This document shows, piece by piece, positions 51,812 through 59,757 of a stretch of DNA of 64,000 nt. Under the pieces are notes generated by a model. That model was not told where the DNA came from and did no database searches. It saw only the letters and a list, made by a program, of their open reading frames with translations. The stretch's first letter is position 1. Each line of letters opens with the position of its first letter. The translations under genes were made by a program, and so were the position numbers. This DNA comes from Pseudooceanicola onchidii (GTDB taxonomy: Bacteria; Pseudomonadota; Alphaproteobacteria; Rhodobacterales; Rhodobacteraceae): positions 1,240,001-1,304,000 of the forward strand of contig NZ_SPUW01000001.1 in NCBI RefSeq assembly GCF_004959925.1. Direction: 5' to 3'.

Positions 51812-53212
51812 TCAGCCCCGGATCTCGGCCGGGCGCAAAGAGGCGATTTCGTTCAGCTTCGCCCGCACGGCCCAGTCCGGGCCAAAGCCGTAGCGCGCCC
51901 AGCCCAGACTGTCCAGCCGGACGGGGGCGGCTTCGGGGCCGTGGCCTGTCAGCTCAAGCGCCTCGGCACGCATCATCTGGATCGACGCCAGAAGCGCCGC
52001 GTTCTCGGCCCGGCGGGCCACATCGGCCTGTCCCTGCAAAAGCGACAGCGCCAGCGCGCCGTCCCCTTCATAGATGGCGTGCGCGGCCAGTTGCGTGGCG
52101 ATCTGGGCGGTGTGCACCTCGGTCACCGGGCTGCGGCGATAGATCTGGTAGGCCTGCGTCAGGTGGGCCCGCGCCCGCATCCGGTCGGTGGTCTGGATCT
52201 GCCGCGCCACGACGTAATGCGCAAAGGCGATGCGGTGATCCGTCCAGCCGTTGTCCTGTGCGATCGCCAGCGCGCGATAGGCGGCGGCGGTGCGGGTGCG
52301 GGCGTTGCCCTTGGTGCCAAGCGCGGTCTGCACGGCTTCGATCCAGTCATAGGGCGTCGGACCCGCCAGCGTGCTGATCTGCCCGTTCCCGGCCGGGTTG
52401 AGGCGGCCGAGGATCCCGGGGATCAGGCGCTGCACCTGATCGCGGCTCATGCCCGAGTGCAATTCGGGCGCGTAGGTCGCGCGCAGGATCAACATGTCGA
52501 ACCCGGTCAGGACCGAATTCATGTTGTCATCGTTGAAGGTGCTGTCCGGCAGCCGGTAGAGGTCATTGAGCGGGCCGATGGCCTGCGCCAGTTCCTCGTG
52601 CAGGCAGTCGCGCGTTTCCTGCGGGCTGACGTCATTGGGCACGAAGATCGCGATTTTCTCGCGGCGCTCCAGCCGTGCCCAGTCGGTCGCGCCGGTGTTG
52701 CGGGCGCTATTGTACTGATCCAGCGTGGTGATCCCCGGCACGACAAAGCAGGCGGCCTGAGGCAGGTACTGGCGGATCTTGCGGCTTGGCACGGCTTCGA
52801 CCGTCAGCTGGTTCGGGCCGGTGCCGAAATCGATGTCGATGCCCGCTTCGGTCCGCAGCCGGGTCAGCAGGCGGCGCAGGTCTTCGATCATGTCGCGGTC
52901 GGGCTGGCCGGACACGGCGACCCGGATCGGGCCTTCGAAGCGGGTAAAGACCGGCAGGTTGCGCCCGGATTCCAGGCGGAACGACAGATCCATGAAATCC
53001 TGCGCGATCTCGCTGTTCGCGCGCAGCGGCGCGGCGGGCAGGGGGCGGGCAAAGACCTTCATCGGCGGCAGCGGCATCAGGTCCGGCTGCGCCATCCGGG
53101 TGGGCACTTCGTCCGAAACGGGCAGGCGGGGTTTGGCATTGTCGACCGGGCCGATACAGGCCGTCAGGGCCAGCGTCATGGGGATCAGTCGGAGGGCCTT
53201 GCGCACCCTCAT
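51812..53212 (-). CDS. DUF2927-domain lipoprotein
   Basis: 466 residues. A lipobox LALTACIG places the lipidated cysteine near residue 19. The DUF2927 part (FEGPIRVAVSGQPDRDMIEDLRRLLTRL...IFVPNDVSPQETRDCLHEELAQAIG) follows, with helical TPR-like repeats in the C-terminal half (RAHLTQAYQIYRRSPVTEVH). DUF2927 is an uncharacterised, possibly peptidase-like, envelope family. The ELAQAIG stretch sits where a metallopeptidase helix would be. Its start overlaps the GNAT gene stop by 4 bp. Confidence 0.85.
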   Translation of the reverse strand: MRVRKALRLIPMTLALTACIGPVDNAKPRLPVSDEVPTRMAQPDLMPLPPMKVFARPLPAAPLRANSEIAQDFMDLSFRLESGRNLPVFTRFEGPIRVAVSGQPDRDMIEDLRRLLTRLRTEAGIDIDFGTGPNQLTVEAVPSRKIRQYLPQAACFVVPGITTLDQYNSARNTGATDWARLERREKIAIFVPNDVSPQETRDCLHEELAQAIGPLNDLYRLPDSTFNDDNMNSVLTGFDMLILRATYAPELHSGMSRDQVQRLIPGILGRLNPAGNGQISTLAGPTPYDWIEAVQTALGTKGNARTRTAAAYRALAIAQDNGWTDHRIAFAHYVVARQIQTTDRMRARAHLTQAYQIYRRSPVTEVHTAQIATQLAAHAIYEGDGALALSLLQGQADVARRAENAALLASIQMMRAEALELTGHGPEAAPVRLDSLGWARYGFGPDWAVRAKLNEIASLRPAEIRG

Positions 53213-53682
53213 GCCGGCCTCTGGTACTTGATGAAGTCGGTCAGCACCCCGATCTGGTCATAAAGCTTGCGGGCGGTGGCGTTGTCGTCCTGGGTCATCC
53301 AGTAGACCGTCGGCGCGCCCGCCTTGTCCGCCGCCGCGTAGACCGCGTTGATCAGCGCCGCGCCGATGCCTTTGCCGCGCACATCGGGATCGGCGTAGAG
53401 ATCCTGCAGGTAGCAGACCTGTTCGCGCTTCCAGCCGTGGCGATGGAAAAGGTAATGGACCAGCCCGACCGGCCGGTCCCCGACAAGGGCGATCAGCCCG
53501 TTGAATTCGCCGTCCGCCCCGGACAGCATCCTTTCGAACGCAAGATCATAGATCTCGTCCGGTAGGGTCGTCTTGTAGAATTCGAGATACCCCTGCCACA
53601 ACCGGCCCCATTCGGCACGGTCCGCCCCTGTGATAGGGCGAATGGACAGGGACTCGGCCGCCGCCGGTCCTGCCATGAACAC
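53209..53682 (-). CDS. GNAT-family N-acetyltransferase
   Basis: 157 residues. Acetyl-CoA-binding motif A reads LYADPDVRGKGIGAALINAVYAAA, followed by YWMTQDDNATARKLYDQIG. It probably acetylates a small amine or an N-terminus. The start may be 53682 or 53676. It is translationally coupled to the DUF2927 gene. Confidence 0.88.
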   Translation of the reverse strand: MFMAGPAAAESLSIRPITGADRAEWGRLWQGYLEFYKTTLPDEIYDLAFERMLSGADGEFNGLIALVGDRPVGLVHYLFHRHGWKREQVCYLQDLYADPDVRGKGIGAALINAVYAAADKAGAPTVYWMTQDDNATARKLYDQIGVLTDFIKYQRPA

Positions 53683-53905
53683 TGCTCCAACTCGCGGTCA
53701 GCGGAATGTTTCCCCCGTCTGACCTTTATTGATGGCCCCGGTTTGTCCGAGGTCCGGGCCGGATCGTTGTCTGGCCTGATGTCACTATGCCCAAGCGCGG
53801 GTGTATGGCCAAGCAAAGAGTCGTGTCTGTTCTTGGTTTTGCAGGTTTTGGTAAGGTTTCGTTAAGAACTGTACGTGCGGTGGCATGGTTAACGGTACTG
53901 GCACG

Positions 53906-53939
53906 TGAAACGGGCGCGTGTTGCCACGCGCCCGTTTCA
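53906..53939. terminator. Perfect 15-bp hairpin after the AAA-ATPase gene
   Basis: TGAAACGGGCGCGTG (53906-53920) pairs fully with CACGCGCCCGTTTCA (53925-53939), loop TTGC on the + strand. It begins 38 bp past the leftward ATPase stop. No long T run follows, so it may be a Rho-assisted terminator or a 3'-end stabiliser. Confidence 0.6.
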
Positions 53940-53955
53940 ATTTATCCGGTCGGAT

Positions 53956-53969
53956 GCGTGCTGGCACGC
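53956..53969. repeat. GCGTGCCAGCACGC hairpin repeat, copy 2
   Basis: GCGTGC-TG-GCACGC, the reverse complement of the 14-bp core of copy 1 at 33781-33800. It lies 8 bp past the stop of the leftward ATPase gene. Confidence 0.5.
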
Positions 53970-53977
53970 CCCGCCAC

Positions 53978-54817
53978 TTACCGCTGTCCGCGCGCCAGAA
54001 ACGCCAGCCGTTCGAACAGATGCACATCCTGTTCGTTCTTCAGCAGCGCGCCATGCAGCTTGGGCAGGGCGTTGGCCCCGTCGCGCTTGAGGTCCGCGGG
54101 ATCCAGATCCTCGGCCAGCAGCAGCTTGAGCCAGTCCAGGACTTCCGACGTCGAGGGCTTCTTCTTCAGGCCCGAGGTCTCGCGCACCTCGAAGAACTGG
54201 GTCAGCGCCATTGTCAGCAGCTCGCCCTTGATGCCGGGGTGATGCACCTCGACGATCCGGCGCATCGTGTCCATGTCCGGAAAGCGGATGTAGTGGAAGA
54301 AGCAGCGGCGCAGAAAGGCGTCGGGCAGCTCTTTTTCGTTGTTCGAGGTGATGATGACGATCGGGCGCACCTTGGCCTTGATCGTCTCGCCTGTCTCGTA
54401 GACGTGGAACTCCATCTTGTCGAGTTCCTGAAGCAGGTCGTTCGGAAACTCGATGTCGGCCTTGTCGACCTCGTCGATCAGCAGCACGACCTTTTCGTCG
54501 GACTCGAAGGCCTGCCACAGCTTGCCTTTGCGGATATAGTTCTTGACGTCGTGGACCTTTTCCTCGCCCAGCTGGGAATCGCGCAGCCGCGATACGGCGT
54601 CGTATTCATAAAGGCCCTGCTGCGCCTTGGTGGTGGACTTGATGTTCCACTCGATCATCCGCAGCCCAAGGCTTTCGGCCACCTGCCGCGCCAGTTCCGT
54701 CTTGCCGGTGCCGGGTTCGCCCTTGACCAGCAGCGGGCGCTCCAGGGTGACGGCGGCATTGACGGCAACTTTCAGGTCGTCCGTGGCGACATAGCTCTCG
54801 GTACCCTGGAATTTCAT
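53978..54817 (-). CDS. MoxR-family AAA+ ATPase (CoxD-like)
   Basis: 279 residues. Walker A GEPGTGKTE, Walker B VVLLIDEVDKAD, sensor 1 IVIITSNNEKELPDAFLRRC, and the C-terminal lid. The wording is the CoxD-like MoxR branch, which pairs with CoxE-like VWA proteins; that partner is encoded downstream at 50426-51610. Together they probably mature a metallo- or membrane complex by ATP-driven remodelling. The target is not visible; there are no CO dehydrogenase genes nearby. Start at ATG 54817 (MKFQGTESY). Confidence 0.93.
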   Translation of the reverse strand: MKFQGTESYVATDDLKVAVNAAVTLERPLLVKGEPGTGKTELARQVAESLGLRMIEWNIKSTTKAQQGLYEYDAVSRLRDSQLGEEKVHDVKNYIRKGKLWQAFESDEKVVLLIDEVDKADIEFPNDLLQELDKMEFHVYETGETIKAKVRPIVIITSNNEKELPDAFLRRCFFHYIRFPDMDTMRRIVEVHHPGIKGELLTMALTQFFEVRETSGLKKKPSTSEVLDWLKLLLAEDLDPADLKRDGANALPKLHGALLKNEQDVHLFERLAFLARGQR

Positions 54818-55017
54818 GTAATCTCGGCCTCTTCCCATTCGTTTCCGCAGGACGATAATATCTTCCGCAGGGGCGTGCAATGCAGGTAAACTAGGGACGT
54901 TTCCGTATGGAAATGTGTAGTGACATCCCTGTCCAAAGGGAGTAGAGCGAGCGCGTAAGGGGGCCTTTGGCTGGCAACATTACCCGTCAGCCGGGGCATT
55001 GCTAGGGAGCCAAAAAA

Positions 55018-55440
55018 ATGAAAGCAGAAACGTTTCTGCCCGAAGACTATCGTCCCGCCGAGGACGAGCCCTTCATGAACGAGCGGCAAACGGAATATTT
55101 CAGACGTAAATTGATTGCCTGGAAAGACGACCTTCTGGAAGACAGCCGCGACACCGTCGAAGGGCTGCAGGAAAACACCCGCAACATTCCCGACGTCGCC
55201 GACCGCGCCTCCGAGGAAACCGACCGTGCGCTGGAACTGCGCACCCGGGACCGTCAGCGCAAACTGGTGGCCAAGATCGACAGCGCCCTGCGCCGGATCG
55301 ACGAAGGGGAATACGGCTATTGCGAAGTGACCGGTGAGCCGATTTCGCTGAAGCGTCTCGATGCCCGTCCGATCGCCACCATGAGCCTCGAGGCGCAGGA
55401 GCGCCACGAGCGCCGCGAGAAGGTGCACCGCGACGACTGA
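55018..55440 (+). CDS. dksA: DksA-family RNA polymerase-binding regulator
   Basis: 140 residues. Coiled-coil tip region NIPDVADRASEETDRALELRTRDR (DxxDxA tip present), then the zinc-finger region YGYCEVTGEPISLKRLDARPIATMSLEAQ. Only the first of four zinc cysteines (C102) remains; the others read T105, S and A. Single-cysteine DksA proteins are known in Rhodobacter and still work with ppGpp. A 200-bp upstream region holds a TTTCC-GTAT-GGAAA dyad (54900-54913). The site GGGAG precedes the ATG. Confidence 0.93.
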   Translation: MKAETFLPEDYRPAEDEPFMNERQTEYFRRKLIAWKDDLLEDSRDTVEGLQENTRNIPDVADRASEETDRALELRTRDRQRKLVAKIDSALRRIDEGEYGYCEVTGEPISLKRLDARPIATMSLEAQERHERREKVHRDD

Positions 55441-55509
55441 TCGCGCTTGAATGATTGAAGATGCACGGCTCCGGGGTCAGCACCGGGGCTGTTGCCCGGG
55501 CCGGTTCGC

Positions 55510-56688
55510 ATGTCCTTGAGTGATCGGGAAATCATCGTCGTCGGGGCCGGGATCGGTGGTCTGACGGCGGCGCGCGCCCTGGCGCTACGCGGCGCGACCG
55601 TCACCCTGCTTGAACAGGCCCCCGCGATCACCGAGGTCGGCGCGGGCCTGCAGATCAGCCCGAACGGGATGGCCGTGCTGCGCGCGCTTGGGCTTGAACA
55701 GGCGGTCAGGGACACCGGCGCGCCGGTCTCTCGTGGTCTGGTTCTGCGAAACGCGCGCGGCGCGTTGCTGGCCCGCTTTCCCTATGCCGGGCTGAACCGC
55801 CCCGACGATTACCTCTTTGTTCATCGTGCCGACCTGGTCGGCGTGCTGGCCACGGCCGCACGCGATGCTGGCGTCGACATCCGCCTTGGCCAGACCGTGC
55901 TGGGTGTCGCGCCCGGGGAAGCACCACGGGTCGACCTGGCAAATGGCACCTCTCTCACGGCTGATCTGGTCATCGGGGCCGATGGTCTGCGTTCGGTCAT
56001 TGCCCCCGCGATCCAGCCGCGCCCCGAACCATTCTTCACCGGGCAGGTCGCCTGGCGCGCCCTGGTTCCCGGTGACAACGGACCTGCCGAGGCGCAGCTG
56101 TACATGGCGCCCGGGCGGCATCTTGTGACCTATCCCTTGCGCGGCGGCAGCCTGCGCAACATCGTGGCGGTCGAGGAACGCGACAGCTGGACCGCCGAAG
56201 GCTGGTCGCATCGTGATGATCCCGACACCCTGCGCCACGCCTTTGCCGGGATGGGGCCGCAGGTGCAGGCGATGCTGGCGCAGGTCACGACCACCCACCT
56301 CTGGGGCCTCTTTCGTCACGAGGTCGCGCCGTTTTGGCACCGCGATCACGTGGCAATCCTGGGCGACGCGGTCCATCCGACCCTGCCGTTTCTGGCGCAG
56401 GGCGCCTGCATGGCGATCGAAGACGCTTGGGTCCTGGCCCGCTGCCTGGATAGCACGCCCGACAGTCACGACGCGCTTGCCGCCTATCAATCCGCCCGCC
56501 ACGCGCGGGTCACGCGGACGGTCAGGTCGGCGACGGGCAATGCCTGGCGCTTCCACCTGCGCGGGCCGCTGGTCGTGGGGGCCCAGATGGCCATGCGGGC
56601 CGCCGGTGTCATGACGCCCCACGCCATCACGCGGGGCTATGCCTGGCTATACGATCACGACGTCACGCAGGGCGACCGGTTGGCCTAG
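55510..56688 (+). CDS. FAD-dependent aromatic monooxygenase (salicylate/3-hydroxybenzoate hydroxylase-like)
   Basis: 392 residues. FAD-binding GAGIGG at 12-17 (IIVVGAGIGGLTAARALA), the DG motif VIGADGLRS, and the GD motif VAILGDAVHPTLPFLAQGACMAIEDA. It belongs to the NAD(P)H-dependent single-component hydroxylases. The substrate cannot be named; no ring-cleavage genes are adjacent. Start at ATG 55510. It converges on xth with a 4-bp overlap. Confidence 0.88.
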   Translation: MSLSDREIIVVGAGIGGLTAARALALRGATVTLLEQAPAITEVGAGLQISPNGMAVLRALGLEQAVRDTGAPVSRGLVLRNARGALLARFPYAGLNRPDDYLFVHRADLVGVLATAARDAGVDIRLGQTVLGVAPGEAPRVDLANGTSLTADLVIGADGLRSVIAPAIQPRPEPFFTGQVAWRALVPGDNGPAEAQLYMAPGRHLVTYPLRGGSLRNIVAVEERDSWTAEGWSHRDDPDTLRHAFAGMGPQVQAMLAQVTTTHLWGLFRHEVAPFWHRDHVAILGDAVHPTLPFLAQGACMAIEDAWVLARCLDSTPDSHDALAAYQSARHARVTRTVRSATGNAWRFHLRGPLVVGAQMAMRAAGVMTPHAITRGYAWLYDHDVTQGDRLA

Positions 56689-57467
56689 GCGTCAAGCTCG
56701 ACCCAGACCGGCACGTGGTCCGACGGCTTGTCGCGCCCGCGCAGATCCTTCTCGATCCCCGCATCCACCATCAGGTCGGCGCATTGCGGTGTCATCAGGA
56801 TGTGGTCGATCAGGATGCCATTGTTCCGCTGCCATGCTCCGGCCTGGTAATCCCAGAAGGAATAGTGCCCGGGTCCGGAGGTGCGGGCGCGGAAGGCGTC
56901 GGTGAAGCCAAGGTGCTGGATCTTGCGGAATGCCGCACGGCTTTCCAGCCGGAACAACGCATCTTCGCGCCATGCATCCGGCTTGGCGGCATCCTCGGCC
57001 TGCTGGATGATGTTGTAGTCGCCAGCCATCAGCGCCGGTTCTTCCGCCGCCATCAGCGCCTCGGCCCGTGCGCGAAGCCGCTCCATCCATGACAGTTTAT
57101 AGTCGTACTTGGGCCCCGGCACCGGATTTCCGTTCGGCAGGTACAGCCCGCAGACCCGCACGGCGGCCTTGTCACCGACCACGGTCGCCTCGATCCAGCG
57201 GGCCTGTTCATCCTCGTCATCGCCGGGCAGGCCCGTCGTCACGTCTTCAAGCGGGATCTTCGACAGGATCGCGACCCCGTTAAAGCTTTTCTGGCCGTGG
57301 GTGTGCACATTGTACCCGCGATCTTCGAACAGCTCGCGCGGGAAGCCTTCGTCGACCGACTTGATCTCTTGCAGCACCACGACGTCGGGGCTGGCTTCGT
57401 CGAGCCAGGTGGTCAGCGCTTCATGGCGCGCCTTGATGCCATTGATGTTGAACGTGGCGATACGCAT
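56685..57467 (-). CDS. xth: Exodeoxyribonuclease III
   Basis: 260 residues, EEP fold. MRIATFNINGIKARHEALTTWL, VVLQEIKSVDEGFP (Mg-binding glutamate), GLYLPNGNPVPGPKYDYKLSW, GDYNI (catalytic aspartate/asparagine) and the final SDHVPVWVEL with catalytic histidine. It repairs abasic sites and degrades 3' ends. Start at 57467. It ends under the monooxygenase stop. Confidence 0.95.
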   Translation of the reverse strand: MRIATFNINGIKARHEALTTWLDEASPDVVVLQEIKSVDEGFPRELFEDRGYNVHTHGQKSFNGVAILSKIPLEDVTTGLPGDDEDEQARWIEATVVGDKAAVRVCGLYLPNGNPVPGPKYDYKLSWMERLRARAEALMAAEEPALMAGDYNIIQQAEDAAKPDAWREDALFRLESRAAFRKIQHLGFTDAFRARTSGPGHYSFWDYQAGAWQRNNGILIDHILMTPQCADLMVDAGIEKDLRGRDKPSDHVPVWVELDA

Positions 57468-57837
57468 CGGCCCGGCCTCCTGTTTTTCGGCAGTCTTAGC
57501 GATTCATTCGGGCGGGGCAAGCGACGCACCTGAGCGTCACGCGGGTGCGGCCTCGCGTCACCTGTTCCGCAAATCTGCCGCAAAATCGCACGCCCGAGTC
57601 AGGCGATTCGAACGCATCATGTGGGTCGTGAATCGCTCCGTGACGGATAAGGGCAATTTTGTGGCGATGTTGAGAAAATTTTCAGACCTGTCGGGTTTCA
57701 ATCGTTTCAGAGACTTAACGCGAATCGCCTCGCGTGCCACAGAAATCAGCACACGTATAGGTTGAAAAATGTCTTGGCGAAAACCGGTTAGAGGGCAAAG
57801 CTCATGTACATCAACTGCCAACATGGGGAACAAACCA
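57468..57837. other. 370-bp intergenic region upstream of the repeat-protein gene
   Basis: Lower in GC than its flanks from about 57640 on, as expected for a promoter region. It holds the ACGCGA-N6-TCGCGT dyad (57718-57735). A 48-codon frame (57619-57765) has no ribosome-binding site and I do not call it. No other gene is seen. Confidence 0.5.
57718..57735. promoter_or_regulatory. Inverted repeat upstream of the repeat-protein gene
   Basis: ACGCGA-ATCGCC-TCGCGT is a perfect 6-bp dyad about 100 bp before the ATG at 57838, in the AT-richer promoter region. It is a candidate operator of the cassette. Confidence 0.35.
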
Positions 57838-58608
57838 ATGACCGCAATTCGCAAAAACTTCATCGCCCAAGCATCTGACAAAGCTCGTGAAAACACCTCC
57901 CTTATGGGCGAGGGTGTCGAGATGTTTGCTTCCGGTTCCGCACCCTCCGCATCCTCCGGCCTGACCGGCGACGCGGTCGAGATGTTCGCCTCCGGTTCCG
58001 CCCCGGCGACCGCCACCCGCGCCCTGGTTGGCGACGCGGTTTCGCTCTTCGCGTCCGGCTCCGCGCCGACCGCTTCTTCAGATGTCAAGGCCGGTGATGC
58101 GGTCGAAATGTTCGCCTCCGGCTCCGCTCCGACAGCTGGCCGCACCTTCTCCGGCGACGCGGTCGAGATGTTCGCCTCGGGTTCCGCGCCGACTGCCACG
58201 AAAATGAGCACCGGCGACGCGGTCGAAATGTTCGCTTCGGGCTCCGCTCCTGTGACCTCCGACGCCTCCACCGGCGACGCGGTTGAGATGTTCGCCTCGG
58301 GTTCCGCCCCGGTGACCTCCGACGCTTCCACCGGTGACGCGGTCGAGATGTTCGCTTCGGGTTCGGCCCCGGTGACCTCCGACGCCACCACCGGCGACGC
58401 GGTTGAGATGTTCGCCTCGGGTTCGGCCCCGGTGACCTCCGACGCCTCCACCGGCGACGCGGTCGAGATGTTCGCCTCGGGTTCGGCCCCGGTGACCTCC
58501 GACGCCTCCACCGGCGACGCGGTTGAAGCCTTCGCTTCGGGTTCGGCTCCGGTGACGTCCGAAGTCTCCGCAGGCGACGCGGTGCAGTCCTTCGCCTCCG
58601 GCAGCTAA
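57838..58608 (+). CDS. Acidic tandem-repeat protein, possible multi-core peptide precursor (256 aa)
   Basis: A 23-residue leader (MTAIRKNFIAQASDKARENT, then SLM) carries nearly all the basic residues. Twelve units follow: the first (GEGVEMFASGSAP...) at residue 24, then GDAVEMFASGSAP followed by 7-8 variable residues, 20-21 residues per unit. Units 6-10 read GDAVEMFASGSAPVTSDAST, with one S/T change. The last is a stub ending FASGS. No cysteine, tryptophan, tyrosine or histidine is present, and each late unit has net charge about -3. There is no signal peptide or membrane helix. The ATG has GGGGAA upstream; ATG 57823 is an alternative. It lies 57 bp before the helical partner gene, in one likely operon with the transporter. 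I recognise no function. Confidence 0.88.
   Translation: MTAIRKNFIAQASDKARENTSLMGEGVEMFASGSAPSASSGLTGDAVEMFASGSAPATATRALVGDAVSLFASGSAPTASSDVKAGDAVEMFASGSAPTAGRTFSGDAVEMFASGSAPTATKMSTGDAVEMFASGSAPVTSDASTGDAVEMFASGSAPVTSDASTGDAVEMFASGSAPVTSDATTGDAVEMFASGSAPVTSDASTGDAVEMFASGSAPVTSDASTGDAVEAFASGSAPVTSEVSAGDAVQSFASGS
57907..58605 (+). repeat. Twelve tandem ~60-bp coding repeats
   Basis: Unit starts: 57907, 57967, 58030, 58093, 58153, 58213, 58273, 58333, 58393, 58453, 58513, 58573. Units 2 and 3 are 63 bp, the last is 33 bp, the rest are 60 bp. Units 9 and 10 differ at one base. Units 6 and 10 differ at six bases, all synonymous. The period is a multiple of three, which keeps false frames open on both strands. 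Confidence 0.95.
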
Positions 58609-58665
58609 GCCGACACCACTGACGGGCGGGGCAGGAATAGCCCCGGTGACCAAAGGAGACCTACA

Positions 58666-59757
58666 ATGTCCAATGTCATCCGCCTTTCCTTCCCCTCCCG
58701 CCAGGAGCAGCGGGCCGCGTCGATCGCGGCCCTGCTGGAGACCTTCGCCCTGCACCGCCGCGACGAAAGCGACGTGTTCTGGATGAAGGAGAATGCCGAG
58801 ATCCTGAACATCCTCGAATGCACCGGTCAGTCGGTCCCGCGCGAGGCGCTTGAGGCCTACGCCGGGTTCTACGACACCATCGAGGAGCGTCTGGAGTTCT
58901 TCCCACAGTACTACCGGTTCCTTCTGTCGATCTGCCAGGACCTCGAATCCCTCGGGATGGAGGGGGGCAAATCGGCCGGTCTGGCGCGCTGGATTGCCGC
59001 CGAAGGACTGGTCGAGGCCGAGCTGTCGGACCTGCAGCGCGGGGAGGCCATGCGCCTGCTGACGCGAAGTGGCGTCAATATTGATATGGACATGACGCTA
59101 ATCAATGTCAGGTTGAATCAATTTGCGGCACGTTCGAAAACGTTCGCGGTTCCGAATAAAAAAGCCGCTTACGAATTGACACATATCGCTTTTTACCTAT
59201 CCGAGTACGGTCGGCGCGATCCCGAACTGGATGCGCAAGTCCTGCAAAGCCTTAATTACACGGGCATACTGGCTTTTCTGGATTGCAATTTTGATCTCCT
59301 TGCGGAAGTCTTGGTGGCAATTGGGTATTGCGGAGCCGAGGCGCCGCAGCTCTGGAAAGATGCCGTCACCAATTCCACGGCCCTTTTCTCGGTTTCGGAA
59401 GGTGACGACGCAGTGCGGCAAGACGACTATCACGAATACCTCGTCTGCAACTGGGCGTTGAGCGAATTGGGCCACAAGCCGTTCCAGGCTGCCCTGCGCC
59501 CGGGTCCCGTCAGCTTCCACGCCGCCCCGCGCCAGGCAACGCCGCTGCGCGAACTCTCCGAGGTGATGCATGGGCTCAGCGTCCGCCGGTCGTCCGACTG
59601 GGTCGGGATGCGCGACTACCTGTGCGACTGTGTCAGCCCCGAAAACGCCGACCTCCTGCTGTCGGCGGAAGAGGCCAGCGACTGCTTCCAGGACTTCTTC
59701 TCGGGCTTCGCCCGGACCGGAATGCGGGGCATGGCCCAGGGGGCGATGACCGCATGA
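58666..59757 (+). CDS. Unrecognised helical protein, partner of the repeat peptide (363 aa)
   Basis: Cytosolic and predicted mostly helical; no signal or membrane segment. It begins MSNVIRLSFPSRQEQRAASI. A striking segment at 170-182, ELTHIAFYLSEYG (H173), is followed by DAQVLQSLNYTGILAFLDCN. This style of His-x3-Tyr helix pair is seen in alpha/alpha-toroid proteins, a weak resemblance. Several cysteines occur (LVCNWAL, YLCDCVS). The central part (about 59080-59360) is much richer in A/T and uses rare codons (CTA, ATA, AGG, TTA), unlike either end. The ATG has an AAAGGAGA site. Its TGA overlaps the transporter ATG (59754-59757). Function unknown; a modifying or chaperone role for the repeat peptide is a guess. 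Confidence 0.85.
   Translation: MSNVIRLSFPSRQEQRAASIAALLETFALHRRDESDVFWMKENAEILNILECTGQSVPREALEAYAGFYDTIEERLEFFPQYYRFLLSICQDLESLGMEGGKSAGLARWIAAEGLVEAELSDLQRGEAMRLLTRSGVNIDMDMTLINVRLNQFAARSKTFAVPNKKAAYELTHIAFYLSEYGRRDPELDAQVLQSLNYTGILAFLDCNFDLLAEVLVAIGYCGAEAPQLWKDAVTNSTALFSVSEGDDAVRQDDYHEYLVCNWALSELGHKPFQAALRPGPVSFHAAPRQATPLRELSEVMHGLSVRRSSDWVGMRDYLCDCVSPENADLLLSAEEASDCFQDFFSGFARTGMRGMAQGAMTA

Larger units (their letters stand above)
53683..53977. other. 295-bp gap between the GNAT and AAA-ATPase genes
   Basis: Contains no convincing gene. It carries the promoter side of the GNAT gene and, near the ATPase end, the 15-bp hairpin at 53906-53939 and hairpin repeat copy 2 at 53956-53969. Confidence 0.5.

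Noticed and set aside
48147-53263. Very long plus-strand frames (670 and 799 codons) through the M48-DedA and VWA-DUF2927 regions
   Set aside because: They run antisense across several identified genes and contain no family motif.
53787-54242. A 151-codon plus-strand frame entering the AAA-ATPase gene
   Set aside because: More than half is antisense to the ATPase, with no ribosome-binding site.
57619-57765. A 48-codon frame upstream of the repeat gene
   Set aside because: No ribosome-binding site and no recognisable product. The region reads better as a promoter.
57907-58605. CRISPR array
   Set aside because: The repeats are contiguous coding units without unique spacers.
57558-58755. Long open frames on the minus strand over the repeat gene (317 and 225 codons)
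   Set aside because: The repeat period is a multiple of three, so any stop-free unit keeps all frames open. There is no ribosome-binding site, and the plus-strand frame shows synonymous drift.
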